64,000 bases of DNA from Diploptera punctata (GCA_030220185.1 JASPKZ010007247.1:1410317-1474316), one strand, 5' to 3'. Shown: positions 1 to 11,395, counted from the stretch's first letter. The notes: a model not told the origin generated them from the letters alone. Numbers and translations: made by a program.

Positions 1-382
1 CCTCGCATCTTGGATAGGGCGTTACTTTGGAGTGGATGGATTGACGTCACAAACAGAAACAAAGAAAATTCACACCCTTTATTTATATGTAATATATGTC
101 CAATGAAAATAAATTGTAACTCCCACCCTTATAACGATCTGACTGATTGAGGGGATACTGAAGTTTTCATCATATAAACCGAGACGCGTCAAAAAACACA
201 CAAGCCTCCCTGGTCCCAGCTAGCGAAGGGAAAACGTCAATTAAGTCTTGTTTAACTGCGGGAAATAACGACCGCTATTAGTTCAAGTACAGAATTACAA
301 CTCCTAATCGACGAAGACATAACTTAGGACAAATTCCACTAGATAAGCAAATTAATTTATTTACCTAAAAAATTAAATATTT
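1..382. other. No recognisable gene
   Basis: AT-rich sequence without a convincing open frame, repeat family member or RNA gene. Its last bases run into the left target duplication of the LINE fragment that follows. Confidence 0.5.
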
Positions 383-396
383 AAATATAATCTAGT

Positions 397-1120
397 TTTA
401 AAAAGGTTGAAAAACACATATGAATCATGGGGTCTCACAGTAAATTTACAAAAAACAGAATATCTGGCAATAAATAGCAATGAAAGAGAAAATTTAATAT
501 TGGAAGAAGGAATCCAAATAAAGCAAGTAACTAAATATTTGGGAATGTTTATGGATAACATCGAAGGGATAGGCAAAGAGAACATAAAACATAGAATTGA
601 ATTGAGTAGCAAAATAATATCATCATTAAATTCCATATGGTGGGATAAGCATGTTTGGAAAGACACAAAAAATATATTGGTAAAACATTGGTGGAATATG
701 TTGCAATGTACGGAAGTGAGGTATGGACATACAGTAAGTACAAGAATAGACTAATAGCTCTAGAAATGGATTATTTACAAAGAAGTGCCAGAAAGTCTAA
801 ATTAGAACGTGTCACAAATAAGGAAATTAGAAACATAATGGAAGCAGAAGAAAGCATAATTGAAAGAATTGAGGAGAAGGAATTAAAGTGGTTACGACAT
901 GTTTTAAGAATGGAAGATGAGCGATGGCCGAAGCAACTATATGAATGGCATCCGAGCAGAAAGAAGAAAAGAGGAAGACCAAGGTTAACATGGAAGGAAA
1001 ACATGAAGACAGTAATGCAAGCTAGAGGGCTAAGCATCGAAGATGCCCAAGACCGTAGGCTTTGGAGGTTTGGCACGGGAAGACGGCAGCAGCTGTAAAA
1101 ACCCGAAGATAGATAGATAG
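397..1120 (+). mobile_element. 5'-truncated non-LTR retrotransposon (LINE) 3' end, frameshifted
   Basis: This is the 3' end of a reverse transcriptase gene. A first frame (407-754) carries WGLTVNLQKTEYLAIN and a KYLG block, typical of the region after the RT active site. A second frame (655-1098) continues with YGSEVWT, the basic ARKSKLERV block and GRPRLTWKENM near the C-terminus. The shift between frames near 655-750 makes it a pseudogene. A short GATA-type tail ends at 1120. The insertion is flanked by a perfect 14-bp duplication AAATATAATCTAGT at 383-396 and 1121-1134, so both ends are well defined. The clade is probably RTE-like, judging from the C-terminal block and microsatellite tail. 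This assignment is by eye. Confidence 0.85.
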
Positions 1121-1499
1121 AAATATAATCTAGTAATAAATCTATATTTAACGACACGGACTTGTTTTTAAATTACAACATTAATTGTAATAGTTCTTCA
1201 TTATTGCACTGAGAGATCAGATCGCTATTAAAGCCACATCAACAAGTGTTTTGATTATATTAAATGTGTGTATAGTGACTCTTATACAAAATAAATCGAG
1301 TGGTTTGTGAACTAAAATTATTTATAAAACTACTTCTGCCCGTACTAACTCCTTCGTTATCCCTGAGAGTAAGTGATAATCATCGCTCACCGAACCTAAG
1401 AACCTTGACTAAACCGCGTGCCCAAAATCCTCACATATCAAGAGGAATCCCATGATAAATCCCCACACCCCAAATCCATCACCAGTTACCCTGCTAAAA

Positions 1500-2000
1500 C
1501 CCACCCCTAATTAAAACCCTATCAAGCCAAATAAAAATACACGAGACGTTAAACCCATACCGCCCCATCAGTTTGACCAACACCAAACCTAAACCTCTCG
1601 AGAAGAGAAGTCAATAAATTAAATCCCTTTATTCAAAATTTACTCCCCGAAAGTCAAGCTGGATTTCGGCCTTGTGTAGAAATTACAGACTAACTTCTGA
1701 GAGTACTCACACCAATCGAAGACGCAAAAAATAGAGGTCACGCGTCCATCTTAGTCGTTTTAGATGTCCAAAAAAGCATTCGATATTATGTGGCACGACA
1801 GTAGTAATCCCCGCAACATTTTGGTTAATCCCCTAGCGGAATTTCATTTTATGAAACACGATTTTGTTAGCCCTTCATAAAGAATTTAAAACACTAATCG
1901 GTTGCTCAAAGTTATTTATATATTTGGTTTTCTAAACGCATTCAGCATAATAATGAATGACGCCAAGTCTTTAAAGCCATATTATTTATATACTCAGAAG
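1500..2000 (+). pseudogene. Jockey-like LINE reverse transcriptase remnant
   Basis: Broken frames spell PKPNKNTRDV then YRPISLTN at about 1520-1600. They continue with a degenerate GFR block near 1665 and then VLDVQK / KAFDIMWHD around 1750-1800. These are the fingers and palm motifs of Jockey-type reverse transcriptases (YRPISL, QFGFR, DxxKAFDxxWH). Several frameshifts separate the blocks, so it is a decayed fragment. Its right side is cut off by the hAT element at 2058. Confidence 0.7.
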
Positions 2001-2057
2001 CCATCTTTTTTCTACTAGCCCTTGTGCATGTTTATCCTAAGGGTACATGAATGTTGA

Positions 2058-5000
2058 CAGTGGCGCCAACTTTTTAAAAATAATGGGTGGGCTGAAAGTG
2101 AAATGAATGTAAAATTTAATTAAGAAAATAAACTATAAAAATCTATCATATTAGTTAATACTGTATATACCTATTCACTTATAAAAATGTTGTAAACGAA
2201 GTACGAAGGATGTAAATAAATTAACACTAGAAAGTTTCGGTGATTCAGTGGTCACTTTTATTCTCTATTAAAAATGCTGCTTCAATTTTAATAACTGTGA
2301 ATTAATTTTGTTAAAATTCTATTGATTAGAGCCAACAGAACTAATATAACCACAACTAGTGTAATTATTACTCACCATTAAACACCGCGACGTGTCGCAA
2401 ACGTGTTCCGTCTAGCTGCGCTTCTTCCTATAAACTCGTCACAGACTTCTTCTAAATCCAAACTTTCAGCGCGGTCCTTGTGCACATGTAATATGGCCAT
2501 GTGATTAAGACTTTTTGTGACATTGTTGACAGCAAAAATGTTTTTAGTCTTTTCAAAGCAGAAAGGATCTTTCGGCAGTGGCCGTGGAAACGGGCATTGC
2601 TAGGAACAGTACAAGAAATAACATTAGTTTTCAAAAATTCTACTACATCTTCGAAACTTTTAAAACTCATGTTCAGTAATGCAGCACTTTCAAAGACCAT
2701 ATTTCTCTGCGCTCGCAAGATTTCATAGTCATAAATGTCATTCTCGAAAACACACGTAACATCGTCTGTTTTACTGATAACGAAGTCTTCTATTCTGGTT
2801 AATAGTTCGTTTTCTTGGAAGCGTCCCTTAACGGATACAATGGCAGAATCTACAACTTCGTAAAATTTACTCTCAAAAAATGTTTTCGCATTGGTAAATG
2901 CATGCTGTGTGTGTTGTCTGTCATCCAGGCGTCGAGGCACCTTCCTTTGCCTGGGAATCTGTGGCTCTGCTAAGTTCAGTTCGCATGCTCTCTTTGTCGT
3001 TTGCTCCCAGAACGTTTCAAAGTTATTACGAATTGCATGTAGTGTCTGTAGCAAATCTTGTATGTGACATGTTGCTTCATGAAAGTGAAGGTTCACACTT
3101 TGAAGTCGTGTACTTGTCGCGTCCAGGGGGGGGGTAAAAATCCTTGCCAACATGTTTAGGTATGCGAAGTGTTCAAACGATTCCATCAATGATAAATATC
3201 CGCAGGCTTTGGTACCAGCATCACCTTTATCGTTCTCAGAAAATTCTGAAAGGAAGGAAAGTACATCCTGGTAGTTATCTATTACGGATCTCAAACTAAG
3301 TGCTCTGACAGTGAATCGAGTTGGGCGTAAGGGTCTCAGGTTTTGTTTTTGGTTTATATTCTTCCGTTTTCGTGATGACATTAAACCAATTCAATCTCTT
3401 TGGAGACTCCCTGATCATATTGATCAAGTCTTTCACTATATTCAACACATTTTGACATGTTGCAATGTGTCTTGTTATCTTGCGCCGCTAAATTTAAACA
3501 GTGAATGAAACAATGCAGATGCCTCGCCTTTTCACTGACCTCTAAAATTCTAACCTGCAACCCAGTATGTTTCCAGGCTAAGTTTGCAGCACCATCATAA
3601 CATTGCCCCCGGCAATATTATATATCGAGTCCCAACCTTAACAAAAGTCACTTGTAATGTTGAATAGAGTTGCCGCATCTGTTGCTGAAGTTTCATAAAA
3701 CCCCATGAAATACTCGGGGATTCAAGTTCTTGAGAAACAGTACGGAAAGATATCGAAACTTGTTCTTTCACTGCCATGTCAGTTGTTTCGTCCAAAAGCA
3801 GGCCAAAATAAACTGCACTCTGAATTTCACTAGCTAGAGAACGAAGCACTTTGTGTGCCATAATTTCAAGCATTTCATTTTCTGTATCGTGCGATGCCCA
3901 CTTATATGATTCTCTTTCAAAATAACGCTTAAGCTCTGGCGAATCTTCACAGCGGAGTTTAAGAAGCTGGTGAAAATTACTAGTTTGATCTGTGTGTCCC
4001 CTGATTGCCATGCACTGTTTTGATAAATATAACAAAGATGAGAAAAGTTCATATAACGCGGCGTGGGAATTTAGTTGATCCTGTAATTTCCAAACGTTCA
4101 AACTTGATGCGACATTCACTCCACTTTGCAATGCCGCAGTTTTACTACACGATTCTTTATGGCAGTGAGATTTTTCATGAGCACTGAATTTTCTCAATGC
4201 GTGTTTCCAGTTGGAAAAACCAGAAGAAATGAAACAAGAATCTACTTTGGTGGAAAACTTTAGTAATTTATTTTCGTCGGCTTCCTTGCATGTTTTGCAC
4301 AACACCACGTCCTTATTGTTGTCGTAAAAAATCCAAGGATATGTAACCAGCCACGCACTCTGAAAAGTTCTTCCGCTTTTCCTCCCCCCTTTAGCACTTT
4401 CAGTTCCACTGGATTTTAAATCAGATTCGCGGTCAGAAACAGATAATTTTGAAATACTCGTTTGTTCTTGAATTAAGGGTACATTAGAAGTTTCTGCGCA
4501 CTGGTCGGAGGAGTTATTAAGTCGTGGTCGCTTGATTATAAATTTATCCATGACGACACTAGGATTTCACTTTATAATTCACGCACATATACTTATACAC
4601 GCGTTTGAAATATGCTAATTGCCAGCACTGCATGTCACTCATTCAAGTGCAAAAGCAAACTGAAGAGTGGAAAAAAAACTACAAAGTGTTCTCAGCATTG
4701 TTGAAAGTGTCATTAAGTAGTAAGTTTCTTCATATTTCACATTAAACATCTAAAATGAAAGGGAAGACCGACTTTGAGCCGTTCCTTAATCGGCTTGCGG
4801 TACCCGAGTCCTGACCTATATCACAAACAAGACGACAGACTGAATTTCCATTGTCACGGAATCAAAGAATCAAAGCCAGTGGATAGCGGCGCAACTTTAT
4901 ACAGACTGTCACCCGACCCCTTCAGACTAGCTGCTAGGCTGCTACTACACTGCAGATTGTTCTAGGCTGCCACTATACTACACTTGTCTTACTTTTATAT

Positions 5001-5093
5001 TTACTTAACTCAAAAGTGGTATTAAAAAAAATTGAATCAGGAAATTATTGGGTGGGCCCGGGCCCCACGGGCCCATATAAGTTGGCGCCACTG
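2058..5093 (-). mobile_element. hAT DNA transposon with intact ends
   Basis: The ends are a perfect 15-bp terminal inverted repeat, CAGTGGCGCCAACTT. The element is flanked by an 8-bp duplication, AATGTTGA, at 2050-2057 and 5094-5101. An 8-bp duplication with CAGTGG-type ends is the hAT signature. Length is 3036 bp. The interior is a reverse-strand transposase pseudogene. The perfect TSD suggests a fairly recent insertion even though the coding region is broken, so it may have moved with transposase supplied in trans. Confidence 0.93.
2390..4551 (-). pseudogene. hAT transposase pseudogene (ZMYM1/DUF4371-like)
   Basis: Reading leftward from the ATG at 4551, the first frame (318 codons) has a basic N-terminus. 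Next comes a TTF-type zinc-finger-like region (WLVTYPWIFYD, CKTCKE, then CxxxxHKES). Then comes LLLDETTDMAVKEQVSISFR, the first acidic catalytic block of DUF4371 hAT proteins. After a frame break near 3600 the sequence continues GQCYDGAANLAWK and HCFIHCLNLAA, then a second long frame from 3381 to 2452. A further shift near 2510 restores a C-terminal dimerisation block (LDLEEVCDEFIG) near 2400-2460. All usual domains are present in order, but at least two frameshifts and a stop near 3380 disable it. Confidence 0.88.
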
Positions 5094-5101
5094 AATGTTG
5101 A

Positions 5102-5780
5102 AGCAACATTAAACAAAGCAGTGCTCCTACACAAGAGAAAACGGAAACAAGCATTTGCATTAAGGTGTTCACGTTGGAGGACCCATAAGAGCAACATAAT
5201 CGATAAAAGCAACAAAATAGGAAACTTTCACTTGGTTTTCGCTCTTACAACATTACTTTTTTTTGTCATTGTAATCGATTACAGATTGAACCATGGGAAG
5301 TTTTTACTAAAACTGACATTTAAATAGATACTGATAAATTGATCACTTGTAAATTTGTATGGATGCATTGTGGAATCACAAAAATAAATATCATGATACT
5401 AGATATAGGGGCCTATATTGCAAAAATTATTCCATTGCTTTGATAAAATATTTTGTTCACTCCTAAACTAATAATGACCTACTTATCATTCTGTTCTTAG
5501 GGAATTAAGTTGAATTTACCAGAAAAGCCATGGTATCCACTGACAACGGCATGTAGTTGCTCAACTTACTTCCCTAGTGAAGAAAAGTAAAGTTGTTGTT
5601 TCAGAGGTACTACAGTTTTTTAATTTACACCTGTCCTTAAATATTCTGTATATTTTTTCATTTATTTTTAATTTAAACCAGTCCTTATATATTCTATATA
5701 CTTTTTCATATGTATTTTTCGACTTTGCTGCTAATAGAAAAAGGACCACAGCATTTGTCGCTTCCTCTAAATCTATAATA
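5102..5780. other. No recognisable gene
   Basis: Host or ancient repeat DNA to the right of the hAT target duplication. Small open frames here have no recognisable domain. The one starting at 5016 reads through the transposon end and is an artefact. Confidence 0.4.
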
Positions 5781-5784
5781 ACTC

Positions 5785-6110
5785 CAAGCGCGACAGGCCT
5801 AGAAGGCCCTTGGTCTACCAGCCGACTGCTGGCCTCACATCCATATATGTTAATCACAGAGGAAGACGATCATCTAGCCAGTGTAGGGGTGACATGTCGT
5901 CAGTATGTCGGATCTCCCAGTCGTTACAGCTGGTCTTCTCAACCTAGAGTCGCTACTTATTGTAGCTACCCAAATGCCTCACAATGCTGGGTGGCACCGG
6001 TCCCATACTGGCCGAAATTCCATGAGAACATTTCTTTCCCTGTGGAGACTCGAACCAGTGCAAGTCCCGTAGCTCTGCGCCAAGGCTTCTTGCCTTAACC
6101 ACTCTAGGAT
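5785..6110 (-). repeat. tRNA-derived SINE, Leu/Ser-like head (SINE-6)
   Basis: Read on the minus strand, the right end begins CTAGAGTGGTTAAGGCAAG, resembling the A-box region of a class II (Leu/Ser) tRNA. A B-box GGTTCGAGTCTCC lies 40-50 nt later. The body extends left to the CAGGCCTAGAAGGCC block near 5795. A fragment of the same body recurs near 18655-18710. The apparent open frame at 5577-6098 is the antisense of this SINE and not a gene. Confidence 0.65.
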
Positions 6111-6111
6111 T

Positions 6112-6300
6112 AATTAAATGCCAGTTAAATTTTGCACAGAGGCCTTTTTATTCAGGCTTGTGGTTCTTTTACATGCCTAAAATCTTCAGACTCAAGACTC
6201 ACAGCTTAAAGCCCCTCCTATACGATTTGTCCTTTGCATTTTTTCATCCTAAAAAATCAAAATATTGACCCCGGCCGGATTAAACCTGTGATCACTCTTA
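6112..6300 (-). repeat. SINE-2 fragment
   Basis: A diverged piece of the SINE-2 family. It has the internal AGGCCTTTTTATTCAGGC, the ATCTTCAGACTC block and a GACCCCGGCCGG B-box-side remnant. Compare the fuller copies at 7165-7545 and 52225-53002. Confidence 0.7.
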
Positions 6301-7164
6301 GAGTAATTCTAACATAAACAAATACTAATTGTATCCTTCTGCCATTCACGCCACAATTACTGTCACATTGACAGGGTGCACGTGTGAAGTAGGCATATAT
6401 AAGGCATATGATCGTTGAATGGGGTAGATTACAAGAAAACTGGTGAGATTTTTCATTGAACTTGTGAAATACATTTAAAATAACTGTTTCCCTCCCCCAG
6501 GTTGTCAAAAGTATGCCAGACTTATGTTTTAAAAATTTAGATGGCGACACAGCAACAGAAAACTCGACACCTTCAGCCATTTCGTTGCATCAGATTCGAC
6601 TGAAGCATGACTAAAATGTATCATCCATATGTGATAAATTCTTTTAAGTTGTAATTATTGATTAGGTATATTTTAGAATATTTTCTGCTTCATCACCATC
6701 ATCATCTTCTTCTTCATGGTAGGCTGTCGGCCTGTTTTGAATATTATTTTCATCCAAGAATAACAAGTATATTCAGATGATATATTTTTTAATTTAATGA
6801 AGGGAACTACTTTTTCGCTTATTTATTGTTTCTACATCGTACATTGATGTCCATAACCAATGAAAAGAGAGCAGGTCACATGGTTTTGTTTTGATGAGGA
6901 TCACTTTAAGGGCAGATAACCTTTAGCGCACCATGGCTGACACCTATTCCTTACATGTCCTGATATCAATCACACTGTTCCATGTCTTCTTTAAATTATG
7001 GTCAATTAGTGGTCTTGTAATACCATTTGCAGATACCCAAATGGCTGTATATATCCTTTTATGCTGAAAAGAAATGCTACTGATGACCATAATTTTTTGC
7101 TAGCTGCAAAGTCTACTGAAATGGATTTGTTAATGAAATTCCAATTGGAATTTGCCTTAATGTA
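6301..7164. other. No recognisable gene
   Basis: AT-rich intergenic sequence with a short CAT/TTC simple-repeat patch near 6690-6715. The minus-strand open frame 6257-6580 has no recognisable domain and overlaps the SINE-2 fragment. Confidence 0.4.
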
Positions 7165-7545
7165 TTGTATTGTATTGTAAGCCCATGTTTTTCCCTTTAC
7201 AGAGATTTAGGCGCTCTCCCCCTACAGGGAAGAATTTGAACCATACTAATTTAGTTACACTTGTTTTCGTATAGATGTCATTTTGAATGATCCGTGGTCA
7301 GCGCACTGCCTCATACTGACATATAGGAAACCAAGGTAGTACTAGGACGGGAAAATTCGGTAAATTTTGCTTAGAGGCCTTTTCATTCAGGCTTAAGGAT
7401 TTTTTACGAGCCTGAAAATCTTCAGACTCGGGACCCACGGCTTAAAGTCCCTCCCGGAGGACTTGCTCCTTGGATTTTTCCATCCTAAAAAATCCATCGA
7501 ACCCGACCGGGTTTGAACCCATGACCCTCGGGACCAGAATTTGTC
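7165..7545 (-). repeat. SINE-2, long copy
   Basis: On the minus strand the order is B-box (GGTTTGAACCC on + near 7508), the TCGATGGATTTTTTAGGATG block, the AAAATCCAAGGAGCAAG block, the TTCAGGCTCGTAAAA block and the 3' body. The body includes the CCTAGTACTACC motif and ends near the GGAAAAACATGGGC block. It is uninterrupted at the site where the copy at 52225 carries a PLE-B insertion, so it acts as an internal empty-site control. Confidence 0.85.
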
Positions 7546-7826
7546 TTAATAAGTAAAGTAAAGTGATCCCACAACAGGCCTCAGGAGGCCCTTAGGGTAG
7601 TAGGAGGTTAAGGCTCCCACTTTTTCTAGACAATCGGCACTTTATGTCAGCCGGGTTGTCAGCCCTGCGTGACGGCCGCCTTTACCCCCAGAACAAGCGT
7701 CTGGTACTCATTTCCATTAGAGGCTGTGTCGACCCCAGGGCCATAGTGCCGCCGGAAGATTTGGGTCAGTTTAAAAATCCTGACCCCAACGGGACTTGAA
7801 CCCTCGACCTTCCGGCTTTTAATGAT
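7546..7826 (-). repeat. SINE-3 (tRNA-headed), reverse copy
   Basis: This is the reverse complement of the copies at 11821 and 58190. An AAAGTAAAGTGATCCC tail sits at the left end, with a conserved core containing GGCCTCAGGAGGCCCTTAGG and GACGGCCGCCTTTACCCCC. The tRNA-derived head at the right end has a B-box on the minus strand (GGTTCAAGTCCCG). Confidence 0.85.
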
Positions 7827-8387
7827 AGAGGATAAATAAAAAGTTACATTTACAATACAAATAATTACTTGAACTTTATCATTTTTTCTTTAACATTATG
7901 TTAATTATAATGAACTACCACAAATAATGGAAAAAAAAAGTACATATAAATCAATGACCTTAATACCATATTTACTTAATGTTACAAATTAAATGAACAC
8001 CTAAAGAAGGAAAACTCAATGTTGTTAGAACTAACTGCAGAACAATATACTGAAATCATTACACTTGCTGATACTCATTTTAAAGAAGATCTGATGTATA
8101 AACCGAGTTCTGAATCCCCAATTCGCTTTCTAACTTGTGTATTTGTAACTTCGTTCTATAATTCACCAACTTGAAGTGTTCTATCTGCAATTTGTATCTC
8201 TTAATTTTCAATGCCTTTTGAGTATCATATTGAGAATGAAGCTCTTTCGGTTTATGTACATAATGTTGTCTTCCACCTGCAATTGTTATAACAATATAAT
8301 ATTAATATCTTTAGGATATAATTTATTCAAAAATTAAAAATTATATTTAATAAAATATAAATATCCATTAATTCATATATGTCCATC
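7827..8387. other. No recognisable gene
   Basis: AT-rich sequence; no feature seen. Confidence 0.4.
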
Positions 8388-8640
8388 ACTGTAGTCTCGA
8401 GGTAGCAAGCTACCTTGTCATACAGCGGGCCTGGATTAGATTCCCGATTGGGACAGCTCTTGGATGAGATTTTTTTTGGGGTTTTTCCTCACCTGTAAGA
8501 CAAATGTCAGGAAGCTTAGAGCCCAAAAGTCCCCGAAAATCATCCAGCCATCATCATCCTTATCATTTTATCATCACTCACCAGTGTGGAAAGCAACGGG
8601 AAGCTATCACACCTATAATTCCCTAGTAAAGCTATGAACC
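8388..8640 (+). repeat. SINE-4 (tRNA-headed)
   Basis: The head contains TAGTCTCGAGGTAGCAAGC and a B-box-like GATTAGATTCCC. The conserved body follows (GGTTTTTCCTCACCTGTAAG, then ACAAATGTCAGG), then a CAT-rich stretch and a tail ending TTCCCTAGTAAAGC. Other copies are at 11396, 33964 and 46507. Confidence 0.8.
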
Positions 8641-9284
8641 ATAGCATGAAACCCTATAGAATAGAATTAATTTTTTTAAAATGTAAACTACAACTAAAAT
8701 AACAATGGCAAAAACATTCTTGTTAACAGAAAAATAGACTAGGTTTTTATCTGAGAGTAATGAGTTTTTTAAATAGTTTGCAGCACTTTTCTTTTTTGTC
8801 AAGATATAGAATTTCTTGTATGTTCCTAACCAGCTGTTTGCATTCAATGAGATGTTCATCTTGCTATCAACTTGTTTGAAACAATTTTTCATTTTATTCT
8901 TGCATACAAAGTTATTTAGAGTTGTCAAGAAAAATTGGATATTCTGTATTTGCAATCCAAGGCATAAAACATGAAGTAATTAATATTTAATTTTAGGAAG
9001 TTATATTTTGAGGTTATTTTAATTATATTATTTTTGGTCTGGACATCTTACCTCAATATTAATGTTGATTTGTTCTTGAACATGTTTCAAAACAATTCTG
9101 TTTTATCTTCAGCTTTCCCAGACTGGTTTTATTTATGTTGCATTATGTTGCACCACCTGGATGTCGATGTCAGCTCCATCCTGTGGTTGGCCAAAGAACC
9201 TCCAAACAAGGTCACCCTCCATCGGAATATCAAAATTCATAACTCTGTTTCTGTTCTTCTGTAGAAAAGTATAAAAAACAAAAA

Positions 9285-9851
9285 ATGATAAACAGAAGTA
9301 ATCTTGAAAAAGAAGAACCACCTATGAAAAAATATAGGAAATTCACATATCACCCCTGGGTACATAATAAATTTCAAAATATATTTGAGAAGTTTAATAT
9401 TAAATTAGCACCAAAAAATAACTACAGTTTAAATAAACTAATAAAAACCAACAAAAATGAAAAAACTGATAAAAATAAAAAAAAGTCAGGAATATATCAA
9501 ATTGAATGCATGGGTTGTGAAAAGATATATATAGGGAAAACAAAAAGAAACCTAAAAATTAGAACCAAAGAACACATAAGAAATATTAAAAATGGAGAAA
9601 TTGAAAAATCTGCAGTTGCTGCTCATGTTTGGTCTGAAAAACATAATATCAATTCAGACACTAAATTATTAAAACAGTTAGAAAATACAAACGAGCTGAC
9701 TATTTGGGAAAAAATTTATATTCAGAAGAACAGAAACAGAGTTATGAATTTTGATATTCCGATGGAGGGTGACCTTGTTTGGAGGTTCTTTGGCCAACCA
9801 CAGGATGGAGCTGACATCGACATCCAGGTGGTGCAACATAATGCAACATAA
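9285..9851 (+). CDS. PLE C-terminal GIY-YIG endonuclease fragment
   Basis: An open frame of 188 codons encodes the C-terminal part of a Penelope-like protein. The GIY-YIG nuclease core is clear: GIYQIECMGCEKIYIGKTKR at about residues 67-86, then RTKEHIRNI and the AAHVWSEKH block. A basic, Lys/Asn-rich linker precedes it. In PLEs this nuclease cuts the target and the reverse transcriptase lies upstream. The RT is absent here, so the copy is 5'-truncated and the ATG at 9285 is not a native start. The last 60 residues overlap the inverted arm. The frame is intact across the nuclease core, which suggests a young copy. Confidence 0.88.
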   Translation: MINRSNLEKEEPPMKKYRKFTYHPWVHNKFQNIFEKFNIKLAPKNNYSLNKLIKTNKNEKTDKNKKKSGIYQIECMGCEKIYIGKTKRNLKIRTKEHIRNIKNGEIEKSAVAAHVWSEKHNINSDTKLLKQLENTNELTIWEKIYIQKNRNRVMNFDIPMEGDLVWRFFGQPQDGADIDIQVVQHNAT

Positions 9852-9865
9852 ATAAAACCAGTCTG

Positions 9866-9910
9866 GGAAAGCTGAAGATAAAACAGAATTGTTTTGAAAC
9901 ATGTTCAAGA
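9866..9910 (+). ncRNA. Hammerhead-ribozyme-like core (PLE-G)
   Basis: CTGAAGA (9872-9878) is followed by one extra T, then a perfect stem II (AAAACA/TGTTTT, loop GAAT), then GAAAC. Stem III is the self-complementary ACATGT with a GTT cleavage triplet. This is the order of a type I hammerhead with minimal stem III, as known from PLE termini. The extra base between CTGAAGA and stem II departs from the canonical core, so activity is uncertain. Confidence 0.6.
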
Positions 9911-10002
9911 ACAAATCAACATTAATATTGAGGTAAGATGTCCAGACCAAAAATAATATAACATGAAGTAAATTAAAATCTTAGGAAATAATAAATAGAA
10001 TA

Positions 10003-10319
10003 TTTAACTTTCACAGGGGGAAAAAAAACTATGAGGTTTAATTTAAGAATTAAATTAATGTTTTTATTACCTCACCTCATATCCTTTTTCTTCTAGACTG
10101 CAGTTTCGGAGCTTATCTCCATCATCAGTAGCCTCTTGTCGGTGTTATGTCGTTTCTTGGCAGTTTTCTTCTTTCTTCTGAGAAGGAAGAAGAAAACTTC
10201 CAAGAAACGACATAACACCAGTCAACGAGAGGTTACGGATGATGGAGATAAGCTCCAAAACTGCAGTCTAGAAGAAAAAGGATATGAGGTGAGGTAACAA
10301 AAACATTAATTTAATTCTT
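10003..10319. mobile_element. PLE-A inverted pair
   Basis: The 13-bp duplication AATAAATAGAATA is at 9990-10002 and 10320-10332. The left arm is an antisense 3' end starting in the long tail (TTTAACTTTCACAGG). The right arm is a sense 3' end, short, stopping at TTAATTTAATTCTT. The arms meet in a centre around 10160-10200 containing GGCAGTTTTCTTC and its complement. Only a trace of coding sequence remains. Confidence 0.9.
10091..10133 (-). ncRNA. Hammerhead-like core (PLE-A, left arm)
   Basis: On the minus strand: CTA, CTGATGA, an extra T, stem GGAG/CTCC with loop ATAAG, GAAAC, loop TGCA, GTC, TAG. Stem III (AC..GT within ACTGCAGT) and a three-base stem I (TAG with CTA) are both satisfied. 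This copy keeps all core residues. The right-arm partner near 10230-10275 has lost the core (TACGGATGA, CCAAAAC). Confidence 0.6.
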
Positions 10320-10332
10320 AATAAATAGAATA

Positions 10333-11041
10333 CTATTAACTAACTCATTGGCTCTATTGAAACCGTAGGTTCATGGCCATGTGAACAAAAAAACTCTCCA
10401 TACATCCCTATCCTGAACTAATATTTTCCAATCATCCCTTGTGTAAACTACATCTTTCAAATCATGGCTAATGTTATTCTCCCACTTCATTCTTGGTCAA
10501 CCAACTGGACATTTTCCCTCTGGTTTTACTACAAGAATCTTTCATGTCCCTCTTTCATTCCCAATTTGTGCCACAGGTCCTCCCCACCACATTAAATAGA
10601 ATACAAAAGATAAAAATTGTGCAAATATCCATCTTCAGTCCCACATCTTGCAAAAAAAAAAGTCTGTCTTTCCTTATTTTTATCTTGCATCTTTGATATA
10701 AACAGATGCACAATAACAAGTAACTTATTACTTTATTTTTTTCTAATTTCACAAGCTTACATATTAAAATAACATAGTTTTATATCTGGCTCCATATATG
10801 ATCAATCACTCTTGTTGGAAATTATTAATATATATATTATAAGAGAAGTAAAACTAAATAGTAAGCACATTATTAATATTTTAACAAAGCACTCCTAGAT
10901 TTTTTAAAAAGGTATCATACCACATTATAGTAATAAGGAGAACCTTAATAATGGGTCTTTCATATGTTACACAATTTTTAAAAAGCAATAATTAAGTCAA
11001 AATGCATCAAAATAAAAAATAAAAAATAATTTTCATCTACA
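10333..11041. other. No recognisable gene
   Basis: AT-rich sequence. The open frames here are short and carry no recognisable domain. Confidence 0.4.
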
Positions 11042-11395
11042 TACACTCTCATTTAAGTGCAGAAAATTATATCAGGCATTTGTCCACCTTCACTGTCTCG
11101 GCAGGTAATTACTTGGTCTATAAAGTTCTTTCACAGACATCTCTGTTGATGTCATTGATGATGCGTTGAATTTCTTCCTCAAGTTGGAGAACTGTTTGTG
11201 GTTTGTTCATGTAGACTTTGGACTTCACATAACTACATAAAAAAAGAAGATACCATGGAGTAAGATCACAAGACCTGGAGATCATTCCAAGTCTCCATGA
11301 ACGAGATCACAGACTTCATAGGTCAAGTAACTGCCTGCCGTGACAGTGGAGGTGGACATATGTCTGATATAATTTTCCGCATTTAAATTGGAGTA
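11042..11395. mobile_element. Head-to-head pair of transposase 3' ends (Tc1/mariner-like)
   Basis: The minus strand from about 11280 leftward encodes YVKSKVYMNKPQTVLQLEEE and then, after a frame shift, CRDSEGGQMPDIIF. The plus strand at about 11300-11390 encodes a second copy of the same end, CRDSGGGHMSDIIFRI and stop. The pattern resembles the C-terminus of a widespread insect Tc1/mariner-like transposase. The two ends form inverted arms of roughly 85 bp with the gene 3' ends outward. Both are truncated and broken. Confidence 0.6.

Larger units (their letters stand above)
8980..9959. mobile_element. Penelope-like element PLE-G, head-to-head pair with GIY-YIG ORF
   Basis: This is the most complete PLE insertion in the window (980 bp). 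The 12-bp duplication AACATGAAGTAA flanks it at 8968-8979 and 9960-9971. The left arm (about 8980-9265) is an antisense copy of the element 3' end. The right arm carries the sense endonuclease ORF and the same 3' end, so both outer ends are 3' ends. The left end is long, starting in the extra tail near ATATTTAATTTTAGGAAG. The right end is short and stops after CCAAAAATAATAT. Arms of about 230 bp are near-identical inverted repeats. Other PLE-G copies are at 13565, 19225 and 35382. Confidence 0.92.

Noticed and set aside
771..1157. Minus-strand ORF overlapping the first LINE fragment
   Set aside because: Antisense shadow of the RT C-terminal frame, which has clear family motifs.
2898..3137. 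Plus-strand ORF in the hAT element
   Set aside because: Shadow of the minus-strand transposase frame.
5577..6098. 173-codon plus-strand ORF
   Set aside because: Lies antisense to a tRNA-derived SINE; no domain and no codon signature.
9678..9950. Minus-strand ORF with the same product as 9034-9264
   Set aside because: Both are antisense translations of the PLE-G inverted arms, and their identity only reflects the palindrome.
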